DNA of 64,000 bases from Galdieria sulphuraria (lineage: Eukaryota > Rhodophyta > Bangiophyceae > Galdieriales > Galdieriaceae), in assembly GCF_000341285.1 (NCBI RefSeq), contig NW_005178426.1, positions 1 through 64,000 of the forward strand, written 5' to 3'. The translations under genes and the position numbers were made by a program. Positions 41,649 to 52,968 of the stretch are shown here, one piece after another (position 1 is the first letter of the stretch; every line of letters starts with the position of its first letter). Under the pieces are notes generated by a model. The model ran no database searches. It saw only the letters and a list, made by a program, of their open reading frames with translations, and had not been told where the DNA came from.

Positions 41649-42635
41649 ATGGGATCTACTTTCCACAAAAGTGCTTTTGTATTCAGATGGCTAATAGTAT
41701 TTCTATTTATGATGATAAGCGTTCAACAATGGAAAATATCGGAAGAGACACTACCGATTTACTCAACTTTGTTGGGAGTACTGAGTAGTTTTATTCTGGG
41801 AATTGTCAAATACTTGCAAGCATATCAACCCTTTGGTTCGTCATCAGTTGTTCAATATGTACACGATGTTCTTCGAATTCCCGAGAAATTTGTGGAGCTT
41901 CCTAAAGAAGTCAGCAAAGTTTTTATGATACTTTCCCTGTTGGAATTGGTGTTAACCATATGGCTACCCTTGTTGTTGGAAGGATTGGAAGGCTTTATGT
42001 GGTTAAAGTCGTTGGAACAGAACCCGTTTCTTTTCAACAAAAATATGTTACCGTTTATTCATTCTGCTTTGAAATATTTATACAAACTAAAGTGGCTTCT
42101 TGCTTTGCGTATTGAAGAGAATGTCACTATGGCCTCTCTTGAGAAAGTGCAAACTGTGAACAAACCCATGGTTGAGTTATTTCGTATATTCTTTGGACTG
42201 CCTGTAGTAAGAGGAGTGAAAAGAGTGTATTATTGGAAACCTTCTTATTGTCTATCACAGCTGATTGCTCCTCATGTGTTTGTTTTTAGTGTTCAGATTG
42301 TTACCGAAGCAGTTGTTATTGTATTGGGAGGTATGAAAGTTGGGAGAGCTATTCTATTGCATGTTACACTTGTGTTCAATTTACTTCGTGGATTTCCTGC
42401 TTTCGTGTCTCTATGGAAAGCTTTGGATGCCTGGAAGAGCCATCGTTGTAACTGGATATATATGATTGCTACTATTTTTCCTTGTGTTTTGTGGTTGTAT
42501 AGTTCCTTTGTTTTTTGTTGGAGAAAGTGGTTACCACTCTATCGAAAGAATAACGTTCAAAGAGCTGTGCCCAGTACATCTGAGTCTTCCAACCAAGTCA
42601 ATGTCACAAAGAGTCGTTTGAGGAGAAGAAAATGA
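41649..42635 (+). CDS. Multipass membrane protein, unknown
   Basis: A single exon from ATG 41649 (the TTG at 41604 was rejected) encodes 328 residues. I do not recognise the family. About six to seven hydrophobic segments are spread over the whole length (for example WLIVFLFMMISV, VFMILSLLELVLTIWLPLLL, VFVFSVQIVTEAVVIVLGG, WIYMIATIFPCVLWLYSSFVF). The C-terminus is basic (SRLRRRK), which could act as ER retention or a cytosolic tail. Its stop is 49 bp from the LSG1 start. A distant peroxin or ER protein is conceivable but unsupported. Confidence 0.6.
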   Translation: MGSTFHKSAFVFRWLIVFLFMMISVQQWKISEETLPIYSTLLGVLSSFILGIVKYLQAYQPFGSSSVVQYVHDVLRIPEKFVELPKEVSKVFMILSLLELVLTIWLPLLLEGLEGFMWLKSLEQNPFLFNKNMLPFIHSALKYLYKLKWLLALRIEENVTMASLEKVQTVNKPMVELFRIFFGLPVVRGVKRVYYWKPSYCLSQLIAPHVFVFSVQIVTEAVVIVLGGMKVGRAILLHVTLVFNLLRGFPAFVSLWKALDAWKSHRCNWIYMIATIFPCVLWLYSSFVFCWRKWLPLYRKNNVQRAVPSTSESSNQVNVTKSRLRRRK

Positions 42636-42684
42636 ACTCCATCAGTTACACAAATGTTATCAAAAACTACAAGTGTGAAAAGCG

Positions 42685-44067
42685 ATGATGCCAATGGATG
42701 GATTGAGAGAGAGAAAGAAAGACGGGGACCTGGGTAGATCTTTACGAAAACCTCCAAATGCAAGGCAAAGTAAAAAGAAAAACAACAAAAATAAAAATTC
42801 ACAAACAACAAGTTATGTTACTGACACACAGTCCATCACGGAGACTTCGGACTTGGCCACACTGTTGTTGGAAGCAGAACTTGCTGACCGCAATTTTGAA
42901 GCTGAAAGAAACAAAACTGTGATATTTGAATTGGATGGTAAACAAGTTACAAAAAAGGAGCCAACATTAGCTTACACCAGAGAACCTTTACAAATACCTC
43001 GTCGTCCCAAATGGAATAAGAGAACAACCCCAGCAGAATTGACAAGTCTAGAGAAGCAGTCTTTTCTAGAGTGGAGAAGGCAACTTGCTAAGGTGGAAGA
43101 GAGTGGACAGCATCGGATTACTCCATATGAGAAAAATTTGGAAGTATGGCGACAACTTTGGCGAGTTGTTGAAAACAGCGACCTAGTGATGCAAATTGTA
43201 GACGCTAGAAATCCGTTGCTTTATTTTTCAAAAGATTTGGAAAATTATGTTCACGAAGTTTCTTCCTACAAACATACGGCTTTGATTCTTAACAAGGCTG
43301 ATTTGTTGACCACGGAGATGAAATTGAAGTGGTCAGAATACCTTGAAAGACTGAATATGCCATTTGTGTTTTTTTCTGCCAAATATTCTTCAGAAGAAAA
43401 TGGATTCGAAAATGACTTGGTGAAGAACGATTACAAGTATAACACTATGTCCAGTCAAGGTTTGGTGGATTTCATGAAGAGTTTTCGAAGTTCGTCTTGT
43501 GTTTCAAGTCATGAGACTAGTCATGAAAAGCCGTTTGTAGTGGGACTTGTTGGATATCCCAATGTTGGAAAGAGTTCTACAATCAATTCATTATTAGTAA
43601 GTAAGGTTGGACTTTTGTATGCGAACTTATCATCCTTTGTTTAGAAAGCAAAAAGGACAGCTGTATCTTCAACTCCTGGTAAGACCAAACACTTTCAGAC
43701 TTTGTTTCTTGAAAAGGACCTTTTGCTTTGTGACTGTCCTGGCTTAGTGTTTCCTAACTTTACATCCAGCAAAGAAGAACTGATATGCAACGGCATTTTA
43801 CCAATTGACCAAATAAGAGATCCCATTCCTCCCATGGAATTTGTCTGTCGCAGAATTCCTGGAGATGATTTCAGACGTCTTTATGGAATAACTTTACAAC
43901 ATGGAGAAGAGAATCATCTGAATGCTAGAATTTTATTGGAACGATATGCTACTTTGCGAGGTTTTATGACAAAGCATGGGAATCCGGACATTCAAAGGAG
44001 TGCAAGAATTATCCTGAAAGATTATGTGAATGCCAGAATGGTATACTGTGAACCACCACCAACTTGA
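42685..44067 (+). CDS. LSG1: LSG1-type circularly permuted GTPase (60S ribosome biogenesis)
   Basis: Two exons (42685-43596, 43645-44067; 48-nt intron) give 444 residues. The G motifs occur in permuted order: G4 LILNKADLL, G5 FFSAKY, G1 GYPNVGKSS, G3 LLCDCPGLVFP. The N-terminus (LRKPPNARQSKKK and PRRPKWNKRTTPAELTSLEKQSFLEWRR) matches LSG1, which removes NMD3 from cytoplasmic 60S subunits. Compared with yeast and human LSG1 (about 640-660 residues) it is shorter, mainly in the insertion after G5 and in the C-terminus. The intron falls just after G1. Confidence 0.92.
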
Positions 44068-44258
44068 CAAGTTCTAAAGGACAAATCCATTTTCAAAGAG
44101 GATAAAAGAACTTTATTTCTTGTCTAACATAGTCGAATGAAGAGATATCACAACGAGTGCAATGAAAACTGGGTGCATCTTCTCGTTTCTATTATTGTCT
44201 GACGTGATTTATTATTTTGTACCATTTCTGTAACTATAAAATTGTACAAATGGATAAC

Positions 44259-45728
44259 CTATCTACCTCGACGTTCTTCATGAGAACTCCGCCTGGAATA
44301 TTTTTCATATCTGTCTCTGGAATGGTCATCTCCTCGATATTTGCGTCGACTTGAGCGATTATGACGCAATGAATCATCTTCCGAATCGCTGTCATGACGA
44401 TTTCGCTTCTTCTCATGGTGACTGTGTCTCTTGGAATGACGTTCTGACCTACTTCTTGAGTCACCACTCTTTCGGCTACTGCTGCTTGGCTCACTTTTAG
44501 AAGAGTCTCTACTTGACCTTCGTTGTGAATGATCTTGTTTGGTTCTTGTTTCACGATTCTTGGAATAAACGACTGATGGATGTTCACTTTGTTCTTCTTT
44601 TGCTTCAATATCTTTATCTCCCGTAAATCGACTGGAAGCAGATGAGACTGGCATATTGGACTAGTATAGACAATGTTTAGAACATAGATATATAAAAAGC
44701 TTACGACTTACTTGAATGGCACTTGAATCCGGTTCATTCAAAGGAGTATTTCCAAAAGGTCCAGTTGTAGCTGAAGCGCTAGTATAAGAGCCAGGAAAGC
44801 CACTTCCTGAAGGCATACCCGAAAATGGAGGATAACCAAACAAGTGTGGAGGAATCGGAGGAAATCCTGGTGGGAAGAAAGAGCTGTCTGGCTGATTGGC
44901 TCTTGCTGTAGGCAAGTTATTACTATTGTTGCTATTCGTAGCATTATTTGCACCAAAAGCTGTATTAGCTGCCATAATGTTGGATCCCAACTGATTTCCA
45001 CGACCAGCCATATTACCAGGCATACCAGGGAAAGCTGGAAATCCAAAGGGTGTAAAGAAAGGAAAGGCTGGAGGAGCTGACATAGTTGCGGCTTGCGAAG
45101 GAGGAAGCTTTTGGGTAAAGTGAGCTGCATTTCCTGGAAATGGACCATTTGCACCTTGTCCTCTATAATACGACTGTTCAAAAGCGCCCTTTTGGGAAGG
45201 GTTTCTTCTTCCTTGAGATTGATAACGAGTATGAGCGTGTTTCCATTGAGGCCTTTTCGAAGCCCACTCTGTTTCTTGTTGAGCCACTTCTTCTGTGGTC
45301 AACTCAACTTTGACCTTTCTGCCAAAGTCGTGAGATTGTAGATTTCTTTCTGCTTCTTGCGCCATTTTGGAGTTTTCAAAGATCAAATAGGCGTCACCTA
45401 TCGACTTTCCATTGATAATATCATAACAAAACTTGATTTCTTTGAGTGCCTTTCGTGGGACAACTCCTTTGTTAGAGTCACACGCTAATTGTTCCAATTC
45501 TTCGTCGGTAAACCACCAACCTAGACCACTTACAGAAACTGCGGTCTTCAAAGGGTCAGTAGGCTGTGTTTCGGCAACGCTTTCCAGCTGTTCACTCTCC
45601 AGTCCTTGAGCAGCTCTAGTAAAGTCAGCTTCAACTCCGTTGTTTCCTATCTCTGGAGCGTCGCGAAACAGGTCGTCATAAAAGTCCAACTTGTCTTCTT
45701 CTTGTTCCTTGGCACTTGCGTCTTCCAT
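44259..45728 (-). CDS. CPSF6-like (CFIm68) pre-mRNA cleavage factor
   Basis: Two exons (45728-44712, 44660-44259; 51-nt intron) give 472 residues. ATG 45728 was chosen; the longer frame starts at GTG. An acidic N-terminus precedes a single RRM (VSVSGLGWWFTDEELEQLA... EIKFCYDIINGKSIGDAYLIF), whose WW-TDEEL pattern is typical of CPSF6/CPSF7. A Pro/Gly/Phe-rich middle (PPHLFGYPPFSGMPSG) and an RS/RD/RE-like C-terminal domain complete the CFIm68 architecture. The complex with CPSF5 selects poly(A) sites through UGUA. Convergent with LSG1. Confidence 0.85.
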
Positions 45729-45883
45729 GGATTGTTGTGCTTTGAACCACAAAAAATTGAAGAGCAACACTTCACAAGAATTGAAACACAAATAGTGTAC
45801 AAACACTTCTCAAAAGGAATCAAAATAATTCAAATGTAAAAAGTTTTGAAAATATAGTTGTTTTAAGAAACAATTATACTTTT

Positions 45884-46336
45884 ATGCAAGTTATGAAAGG
45901 ATCTCTTCCCATGACACAAGTGAAATGCGAACATAGTTGTGAGTGGTTCATGCAAGAAGTAGCTTCTACAAGTCAAAGGAGTTGGAGTTTTGGGATACCT
46001 AACCGTTTTCGACAGCTAGTTGCTACTTATGGTGTGACTTTTATTGTAGTTTCAGCTGTTATTTCAGTGTGTTCGTATCTGTTATCCTTGTTACTTGTTT
46101 ATGTGGGGATGGATGTAGAAGGCTTGTTACAAACTTTGGGTCACTGGCTTGAGGGGACTCCAGTAGGAAGACCATCCTTTTTGGACAAATTGTCTCCTCA
46201 ATTGGGCTCACTAGCAGTCGCTTATCTCCTTCATCGCCTCACAAGTCCTCTAAGGATTCCACTGTGTATTGCTCTCACGAGATATATAAGCAAGTGGCGA
46301 AGTCGAAGACAATGGCTGCCTTCAGACACTGTGTAA
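45884..46336 (+). CDS. FAM210-like (DUF1279) membrane protein
   Basis: A single exon from ATG 45884 encodes 150 residues. The DUF1279 block is clear: LVATYGVTFIVVSAVISVCSYLLSLLLVYVGMDVEGLL, followed by a second amphipathic/hydrophobic region (LAVAYLLHRLTSPLRIPLCIALT). In animals FAM210A/B are mitochondrial inner-membrane proteins; plant members occur in plastids. The N-terminal 40 residues could carry targeting information. It shares a 155-bp promoter with the CPSF6-like gene. Confidence 0.75.
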   Translation: MQVMKGSLPMTQVKCEHSCEWFMQEVASTSQRSWSFGIPNRFRQLVATYGVTFIVVSAVISVCSYLLSLLLVYVGMDVEGLLQTLGHWLEGTPVGRPSFLDKLSPQLGSLAVAYLLHRLTSPLRIPLCIALTRYISKWRSRRQWLPSDTV

Positions 46337-46542
46337 CTTCACTATATTGTTGTTGCAGTTGGTTTTTGGGTCATCGACGTGAAAGAAAGTGTTGGGTTTA
46401 TTGTAGGAGGATGAAATAAGAGCTCTTGTTGAGTTGTTGAGATGGATGTAGCTTCAACACTCAAATAGACCAATATCACTGAATATCTCTACAACCGCCG
46501 TATACTCTGATGGAATATCATCATTCATACAACTAGTTCTTG

Positions 46543-48513
46543 TTATACTACTGTAGTCTTCTTAATGATAACCTTTTCTAAAGGTTTATCACTACTATTA
46601 GTCTTTAAATTTTCTATTTGAGTAACAATATCCATTCCACGAATAACTCTTCCAAAAACAGTGTGCTTATTATCCAACCAAGGAGTAGCAACTGTGGTAA
46701 TGAAAAACTGAGAACCTACGATACATATGAGTTGCAAACATAATAGCTAGACGATGATTGGGTAGGAAGAGAATGGCTTACCATTGGTATTGGGACCAGC
46801 ATTAGCCATACTTACTGTCCCTGGTCTATCATGTTTCAAAGCGGGATGAAATTCGTCTTCAAACTCTCCACCCCAAATACTCTCACCACCTGTTCCATCT
46901 CCTTCCGGATCACCAGTCTGAATCATAAAGTCTTTGATAGCTCGATGAAAAATGCATCCATTGTAATAGCCATTCTTACAATGCACTATGAAATTCTCTG
47001 CTGTCTTGGGACATTCCACTGTAAAGACTTTGATATGAATATCACCTAAATTGGTATGCAAAATAACGTGACTATCCAAGTCTTTGGTCGAACTCTTCTT
47101 ATCAACAACACTCGTTGCACTTTCTATCGCAGAACCTAACAACCTTTCATTGTACACATTGCGACCCATCTCTCCTCCTTGAGTAATATCTGAAGGCTCA
47201 CGATTGGTAAATAAAAAGAAACGTTGTCTATCCAAAGATGTGGCAAAAATGGTTGGATCAGGAGTTTCATTGATGCGTTGAACGGAACCAATTGGAACTT
47301 GTGGAACTCCTTGATATAAAGCTAACATGAGAAAACGCTCAGTATTCTCTGGTAAACCAATGATTCGAACCAACTTATTGGTGTCTACATTCACTATCTT
47401 AATGCCAAGTAAAGTGGAATAGAGAATGAAATGATTACTTTCGTCAAATACTACATTGGGAAGAGAAAGTTGTTCTTGTCTTTCAGCAATAGCTTTACTC
47501 AGTTCTTTCTCTCTTGCCATTCTTCTTCCAAAGTCTCCAGCTTCCAAACGCAACTTGGAAGGTCCCGATACTTGAATTCCTTCAGCAGCTAGTAAAGATT
47601 CATCGTATTTACGACGTAGTTTGCCAGTAAGAAAGGAAAATACTCTAATATATCTATCTGCACCTACACAAGCAAACATCTTTCCATCTGCACTTATTTC
47701 CAAGGACAAACAAAAGGTATTGGATTGAACCAACTCAAAAAGATCGGTATCTGCCTTGAAAGCAAAGGTAACTTGTTGAGGTAGTGTCAATTCTTTTGTA
47801 GGCATCCAATATTCTATAAATCCTGCCTCGTCTACTGATAATACTGTTTTGTAGATAGGGTTGTATTTCAGTATCTGAATAGGAGCTTGGTGTATATTTT
47901 CAAGCGTAAGATTGGCTTCGTTTTGGTTGTACAAATATATACGCACAATTGAAGACTCGCGTTGTGCAACAGCAATTTGAGGAACGGCACTTTCTGTTTC
48001 ATTTATCCAACAACAAGCTGAGGGTATGTAATCTAATTGTATCATATGAACCATATCAAAGTTGGTAACGTCAAATACTTTGAGAGTCTTATCTACTCCT
48101 GTAGTAGCCAACCACAATCCGTCCGTACTTGTTGCTACTTCTGCCATTCGACCTATGTGTGCCTTGAACTGTTTTACAAATTCTATTCCTCCCGGCGTTT
48201 TCTTCCAAAACTTGAGTTGACCGTCGCAACTAGCAGTGATAAGAAAGTGGGTTGTTTTTGTAACTTTAATGTGAGTTATCAAGTCTCTATGCATATAACT
48301 TTTTTCATATAGTTGTGCTGTTGGTAGAGACTGAAGATACAAGTTCTCGAACGGCAGGACTCTCTTTTTCTTCTTTGGCTTTTGGTAAGGTTGTATAACT
48401 GGTCCAAAATCACGAAACTCTTCATTTCTTTCGTTATCGTTGCTTTCGAACTTTTCAGTGTTGTGATGTTCCTTTACTGTAGCAATATCGTGACTATTAT
48501 TTATAGTCGACAT
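46543..48513 (-). CDS. PPWD1: PPWD1-type cyclophilin with WD40 repeats
   Basis: Two exons (48513-46782, 46715-46543; 66-nt intron) give 634 residues; the TTG at 48537 was rejected. The N-terminal WD40 propeller begins [20 protein letters not shown], typical of PPWD1, and runs to about residue 400. A linker precedes the C-terminal cyclophilin domain ([19 protein letters not shown]... [18 protein letters not shown]... [23 protein letters not shown]), which retains the FHR, QFF and W catalytic/binding residues. The intron lies inside NTNG/SQFF. PPWD1 is a peptidyl-prolyl isomerase of the spliceosome C complex. Confidence 0.94.
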
Positions 48514-48660
48514 ACACACAACAATGGCCCAATACACAACAAATTGTATGACTTTTACATCAGTTGAGAAAATGAATGGATTTCCATTTCATTTATTTTA
48601 TACAATTCAGATATGATGTAATAAGAAAGATATATATAAGTCGCCTCATCCAAGAGGGGA

Positions 48661-48680
48661 AAATGTTCTAGAAGAACAAG
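48661..48680. promoter_or_regulatory. Heat-shock-element-like site
   Basis: TTCTAGAAGAAC (48667-48678) has the alternating TTC/GAA units of a heat shock element. It lies about 100 bp before the orphan membrane-protein start, within the divergent promoter shared with PPWD1. Confidence 0.25.
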
Positions 48681-48771
48681 TTGCATGGCGAATTCTTTGA
48701 GTTATCCACTCCTCCGATGGATGGAGGCGTAGTGATGTATGTATAATCAAGAACAGATTTGTCTTTATACT

Positions 48772-49775
48772 ATGAAGGTTGCAACAAATACTTTTTGTTG
48801 GGTTGTATATGCAAGTATTTGTATTTCAGTGTTTTCTGTTACACAGGTAAGGTCGAATTTTTGCCCGCGAGAAGACTTTTCTCAATACTACAAAAAGGCG
48901 GTAGAAACGGGTTGCACTTGTCCCAATTTATATCGTTGTGAGAACAGTCCAATAAACCACACCCGTGTTATTACTCGGCTTCGAACACAGAACCTAAAAT
49001 TGGTTGTATTGGAGGATGAAGTATTGTTACAGTCTAATTACACTTCAGACCCAGAGTGGTGCACAATACAAGGCTTAGCTCCAGTGTTGGTGGGCTGGAA
49101 CTTTACTTTTAGTTGTATGGGGCTTTTGGATCGATGTTTATATTGTAATATGGTAAACAGGAGAACTCCAATGATGGTTGACCAGTCTGCTCACTTGGTC
49201 TTCTGTTCTAGTTTACTCGACAGAATCAAACGACTCCGATATATCCTGGTGGAAAGGGAGTTTGTGGTGTGAGTATTTGGAGAACTGCAGTTTTTGCAGT
49301 TGGTATGGTAGCTTGTACTTTTCTTGTAGCAGTTGGAATTTTCTTTTGTGTAAGATATCTGCAACCAAGACTGGCACGATGGAGAAATATTAGGAGGATG
49401 ATTGTCAATGAATACAAATCTCGACCAAAGGTTGTGAATCAAGTTTGTTTTACAAGGGTTCATTTGACTTATCCAAGGAATTAGGTTCCTATGGCTTATG
49501 TGGAATATGGTCAGTCTTTGAATGCCAATGTCTATCTTTGTCGTCCAGAAAGCAAACATATATTTAGAACACGCCATGGTGTTTATCATGGTTCGAAACA
49601 TGAGTCTCAACTGCTTAGTTGTTTACCATTTCATACCAATGGCTGGAGTTGTTTGGAAGACTGCGGATTGAAACGCTTGTCGTCGAGATTGCTTGGAGAA
49701 AGAAACGACACATATCTGATTTCCGTGAATGTACAGGATGCTCAAGAGTCAACTGCCCATGAAGATCATGAATAG
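48772..49775 (+). CDS. Orphan type I membrane protein with cysteine-rich ectodomain
   Basis: Three exons (48772-49152, 49212-49430, 49485-49775; introns about 59 and 54 nt) give 296 residues. The start at ATG 48772 gives a signal peptide (residues 1-28); ATG 48739 is an alternative that buries it. The ectodomain has about ten cysteines and four N-x-S/T sites. One transmembrane helix (AVFAVGMVACTFLVAVGIFF) follows, then a basic stretch and a ~125-residue cytoplasmic tail. No family is recognised. A receptor or adhesion role is conceivable, but this is speculation. The second intron's donor (GTTGTG or GTTTGT) is uncertain. Confidence 0.65.
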
Positions 49776-49935
49776 TTCCACTGGTTTTTTACTGCACACC
49801 ATACAGCTTGTTGTTTCATACTGAATATTTTCTACGAAATTGTTTTGTAAAGACACATAAATAACAACAGCTGTGGGATATATATTTATGTATATGTGTG
49901 TGTGTGAAGAAAGCAATACTCTTATCACACTCTTA

Positions 49936-50207
49936 TTATTGTTCAAAATGAGGTGGCTTCTCTGGTCGAATGATGGGGTACAGTTGCTGTAGATAACAAG
50001 TAATCCACATCAGATACATACAACTATATGCAAGAACAACACAAAGTAGTGCCAGTCTATAGAAAAGTTCAGCGTTCTTTATTCAAACCAATTGCAAACT
50101 TACGAAAGTTGGTCCTTGTCATTTCGAAAGATACCTCTAACTATGCCAAGGGAAATCAGAAAAGTAATAAGAAATATAGCCGAAACCCAAAAAAAGCTTG
50201 GCGGCAT
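49936..50207 (-). CDS. VMA9: V-ATPase subunit e (Vma9-like)
   Basis: A tiny gene of 74 residues, too short and split to appear as one frame: exons 50207-50104 and 50056-49936, 47-nt intron. The protein is two hydrophobic hairpin helices: SFFWVSAIFLITFLISLGIV, a short polar loop (NDKDQLS), then ALLCVVLAYSCMYLMWITCYLQQLYPIIRPEKP. The FFWV start, CxYLMWITCYLQQLxP and I-R-P end match Vma9/ATP6V0E, a small integral subunit of the V-ATPase Vo sector. Confidence 0.85.
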
Positions 50208-50510
50208 AAAACTCGTACAACACGACGACAACCACCAAACAAGAATTCCCACAAAAGAATACCAAAAGACTTTTACCCATTATTATTTAGATTCATAGGA
50301 GTTTCTACAACGCTCATTGTGAAGACTATTCTTCACTCTTCGTCTTAATGGCTATATTCAACTGCATCTACAAATCTTCATAAAGCCACTAGATAATAGT
50401 TATAGACATGGTTTCAAAAGTTATAAGTGGGAGATATGAAATAAATCTGCATTGTCCATTATACCATTTCACATCTACAACTATATCCATTCATTTCAAC
50501 GTATCTTTCT
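50208..50510. other. Spacer between two minus-strand genes
   Basis: It carries the V-ATPase e promoter and the 3' flank of the TFIIH p34 gene. No other feature is seen. Confidence 0.45.
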
Positions 50511-51695
50511 TCAACTCTTATCATTTTCTGCAAACTCTGCACCACATATATTACAGGAAAGTCTCTTTCTGCCAAAAGTTGCTAAACAAACGGAACAAAT
50601 GTAACCCATATGGATCTTTTCTCCACTTTCAAAACACAACGCGCTACAATCAACGCTATTCAGCACCGGTATTTTTAAATACTTTCGAGCATCTCGACTC
50701 TTGTGAACTTCAGTCTTCATTCATACTTACACAAAAGGAACTTACTGGAAAATATAAACTACATAAATAGTTCGACAGAGGTATGGCTTCGGATTGTTTC
50801 GGTTTAAAGTATATACCTCCTGTAAGATGAGCAGCTTGTTGCAATAGAGATGATTCTTCTTCATGCAAGTTACAAACATCTATAAGAATGCTCCAACGTT
50901 GCGCACAAAATATACTATTCATTACTCCAATATACTGTTTGGGTACATCTGAAGACGCATGTAAACAAAGAATGCGAGCTTCGTATCTCTCCGATAGTAT
51001 TCTACGATGAAGATAACAAAGCGCAAAAGAAAGGGAAGCTGAAAGAAGTGTCCCATTCTCTTCGCAACTATTGTAAGGATATGATTCAATAAAACTTGCA
51101 ACATTTTTCAAGAATTCTGAATCAAGTCGGGTCAAACGTTCCTGTCGTTCCTCTGTCAACAAAAAACTGGCAGAATTGGATGGGTCGCTCAGAGTATTTA
51201 AACCTTTATCCTCGTATACAACGTGAATATTGTATTCATTGTATACAATTATCTAAATCAAAATTAAATATATTTATGTAAAAAAGAATTCCACGACTTG
51301 CCACTAATCTGTTTGCAAAGTTCGATAACAAAAAGACGTGAAGAAAAGTGATCAACTGTAGTAGGAAAGTTTCAAGTGCGTCTGCTTCGATCAAGTCTAC
51401 ACTTTTAGCACTTTGACTGGGTACAAACTTGTCACAGTAAGAGAAGAGGACAGTGTCTCTTGTTGCAGACTTACCTTGTCCAGTCTATCGAATAAATTTG
51501 GACTCAAGTCTAATAGGACACAAAGAAGATTTGACTTATCACTATCTGCAAATACAATATAAGACAAATAGTGTAACGGCCATATACTATTTGAAACCAA
51601 CCTTGTGTTACAGTATTTTGTTGACTTTCTTTGGAAACTGAAATACCAACCAAGTCCATTTTCATTTCCCAATTCCAAAAGCACAAGCTTGACAT
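50511..51695 (-). CDS. TFB4: TFIIH subunit p34 / Tfb4
   Basis: Five exons (51695-51602, 51545-51475, 51355-51302, 51252-50746, 50699-50511) give 304 residues. The vWA-like domain starts SNLLCVLLDLSPN and continues SNFANRLVIIVYNE. The core SASLSFALCYLHRRI... NSIFCAQRWSILIDVC... GIYFKP matches GTF2H3/Tfb4, and the C-terminal C4 finger (GYICSVCL...LSCNICGAEF) is conserved. Intron 2 (119 nt) is longer than usual. Intron 3 may be GC-AG (GTG/GCAAGT), but a GTGGCA donor three bases earlier is also in frame. ATGs at 51665 and 51659 are alternative starts. p34 holds p44 in the TFIIH core for repair and transcription. Confidence 0.85.
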
Positions 51696-52063
51696 GGTTT
51701 ATCAACTCTTGAAACAAAAAATAAATATTCTGATGGCTACCAAAGACATTTTTCCGTTTGTTCAATACAAAAAGACTTTACTTTTCTTGCCATTCAACAT
51801 CTCAACAGCAAAAAACGTAATGAATAGTACAATTCCCATCACTTTTCAACTGAAATAAAAGGCAACGAACATATAAATCTCTAAAAAGGAAGTTGTCCCA
51901 TTCACTATACAGGAAACTTCAATGAAACAAATCTATCCCTGCACTACGTCGCTAAAAAGGACAAAGCAACTCAACCTTCCTTGTAACACAAACTTCTTCC
52001 CTACCCCATAACAGCATTCATTTGCTACGAGAGAATTATCAGTTTGTTCGAACAAAACTTCCG
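51696..52063. other. Intergenic region, nothing recognised
   Basis: It lies upstream of TFIIH p34 and downstream of the PRKRIP1-like gene. Open frames here begin with non-ATG codons or are low in complexity. Confidence 0.45.
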
Positions 52064-52548
52064 TCAGCATTCTTTCTCATCCGCACTTGAGTGGTTCAAG
52101 TCATTCGAAATCGTATTAAACTCCTTCGGAGTATATTCCTTCTTTTGTTTTCGCTTTTCTTTCTTCTTCTTACGTTTTAAGGCTCTAATATTGTGTAAGA
52201 AAGGCCTTGACATAGCAAGAGTCTCAACAAACCTCTTCAAGGTTCTTTCTTCTTCCTTCCTCATTCTCTCAAGTCTCTGCTTTTCGAACTGCTCTTTTTC
52301 TTCTCCCTATGAAACGTTATAGTGGAAACAAATAAAGAATATGAGCTCTACTTTACCTCTTTGGCTTCTCTTTCTAGTTCCGAGATACGTTCCATTTCCT
52401 TTCGTTTTAACTTGCGATAGGTATGAAAGTCACCACTACCTGCACCTGCAATACTTGAAGAAGCAGTTTGTGCTTCTACTTCTCGGGGATCAAAGGGGAC
52501 TTGATACTTATTTGGTTGTTCACCAGGCGTAAAGGACATCATCATGGA
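52064..52548 (-). CDS. PRKRIP1-like spliceosome protein (DUF1168)
   Basis: Two exons (52548-52357, 52306-52064; 50-nt intron) give 144 residues. SSSIAGAGSGDFHTYRKLKRKEMERI is the family signature (human PRKRIP1 has [23 protein letters not shown]). A long charged helix and a Lys/Arg-rich tail (LKRKKKKEKRKQKKE) follow. PRKRIP1 sits across the C*-stage spliceosome and contacts U2. The first in-frame ATG is 52548; the frame is open further upstream, so a 5' exon may be missing. Confidence 0.8.
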
Positions 52549-52968
52549 AGCTTTCCAATTCCTCCTTTCATCCAACAAATGACGAAAACTGACAAAACTT
52601 GAAATGATAAGTATAAGTCAGCAGTCGTATCAGGCAATTCCTTTATTGTCGTTGTGTAGATTTCATTTGAATTTTTCAGTTTTGAAAGTATTTATCTTCT
52701 CTTATTGAGGATTTTATTTGGAATATTTGATATTTCAAGTTGTCACATACAGAATGAGCCAAAAAAGTCTTTGAGTTGAACAATTGATCATGTCTCTTAT
52801 AAAATATCTCTTCAACTTGGAAAAACTCATCATAAGCATAGTATACTCTCTCTCCGTTATACGAAAACTTTGCAAAACCATTCGATTGTATCTTTAAAGT
52901 TTTTCAAGTTGCTACGTTCCGATTCTTGACTATCGAAACGAAGATGTCAAAGTTATCTAAACTCCAAA
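52549..52968. other. Intergenic region upstream of the PRKRIP1-like gene
   Basis: AT-rich, with no recognisable gene. It may contain an undetected 5' exon of the PRKRIP1-like gene. Confidence 0.4.

Noticed and set aside
50028-50348. 106-codon basic plus-strand frame
   Set aside because: It is antisense to the V-ATPase subunit e gene, whose spliced product matches a known family.
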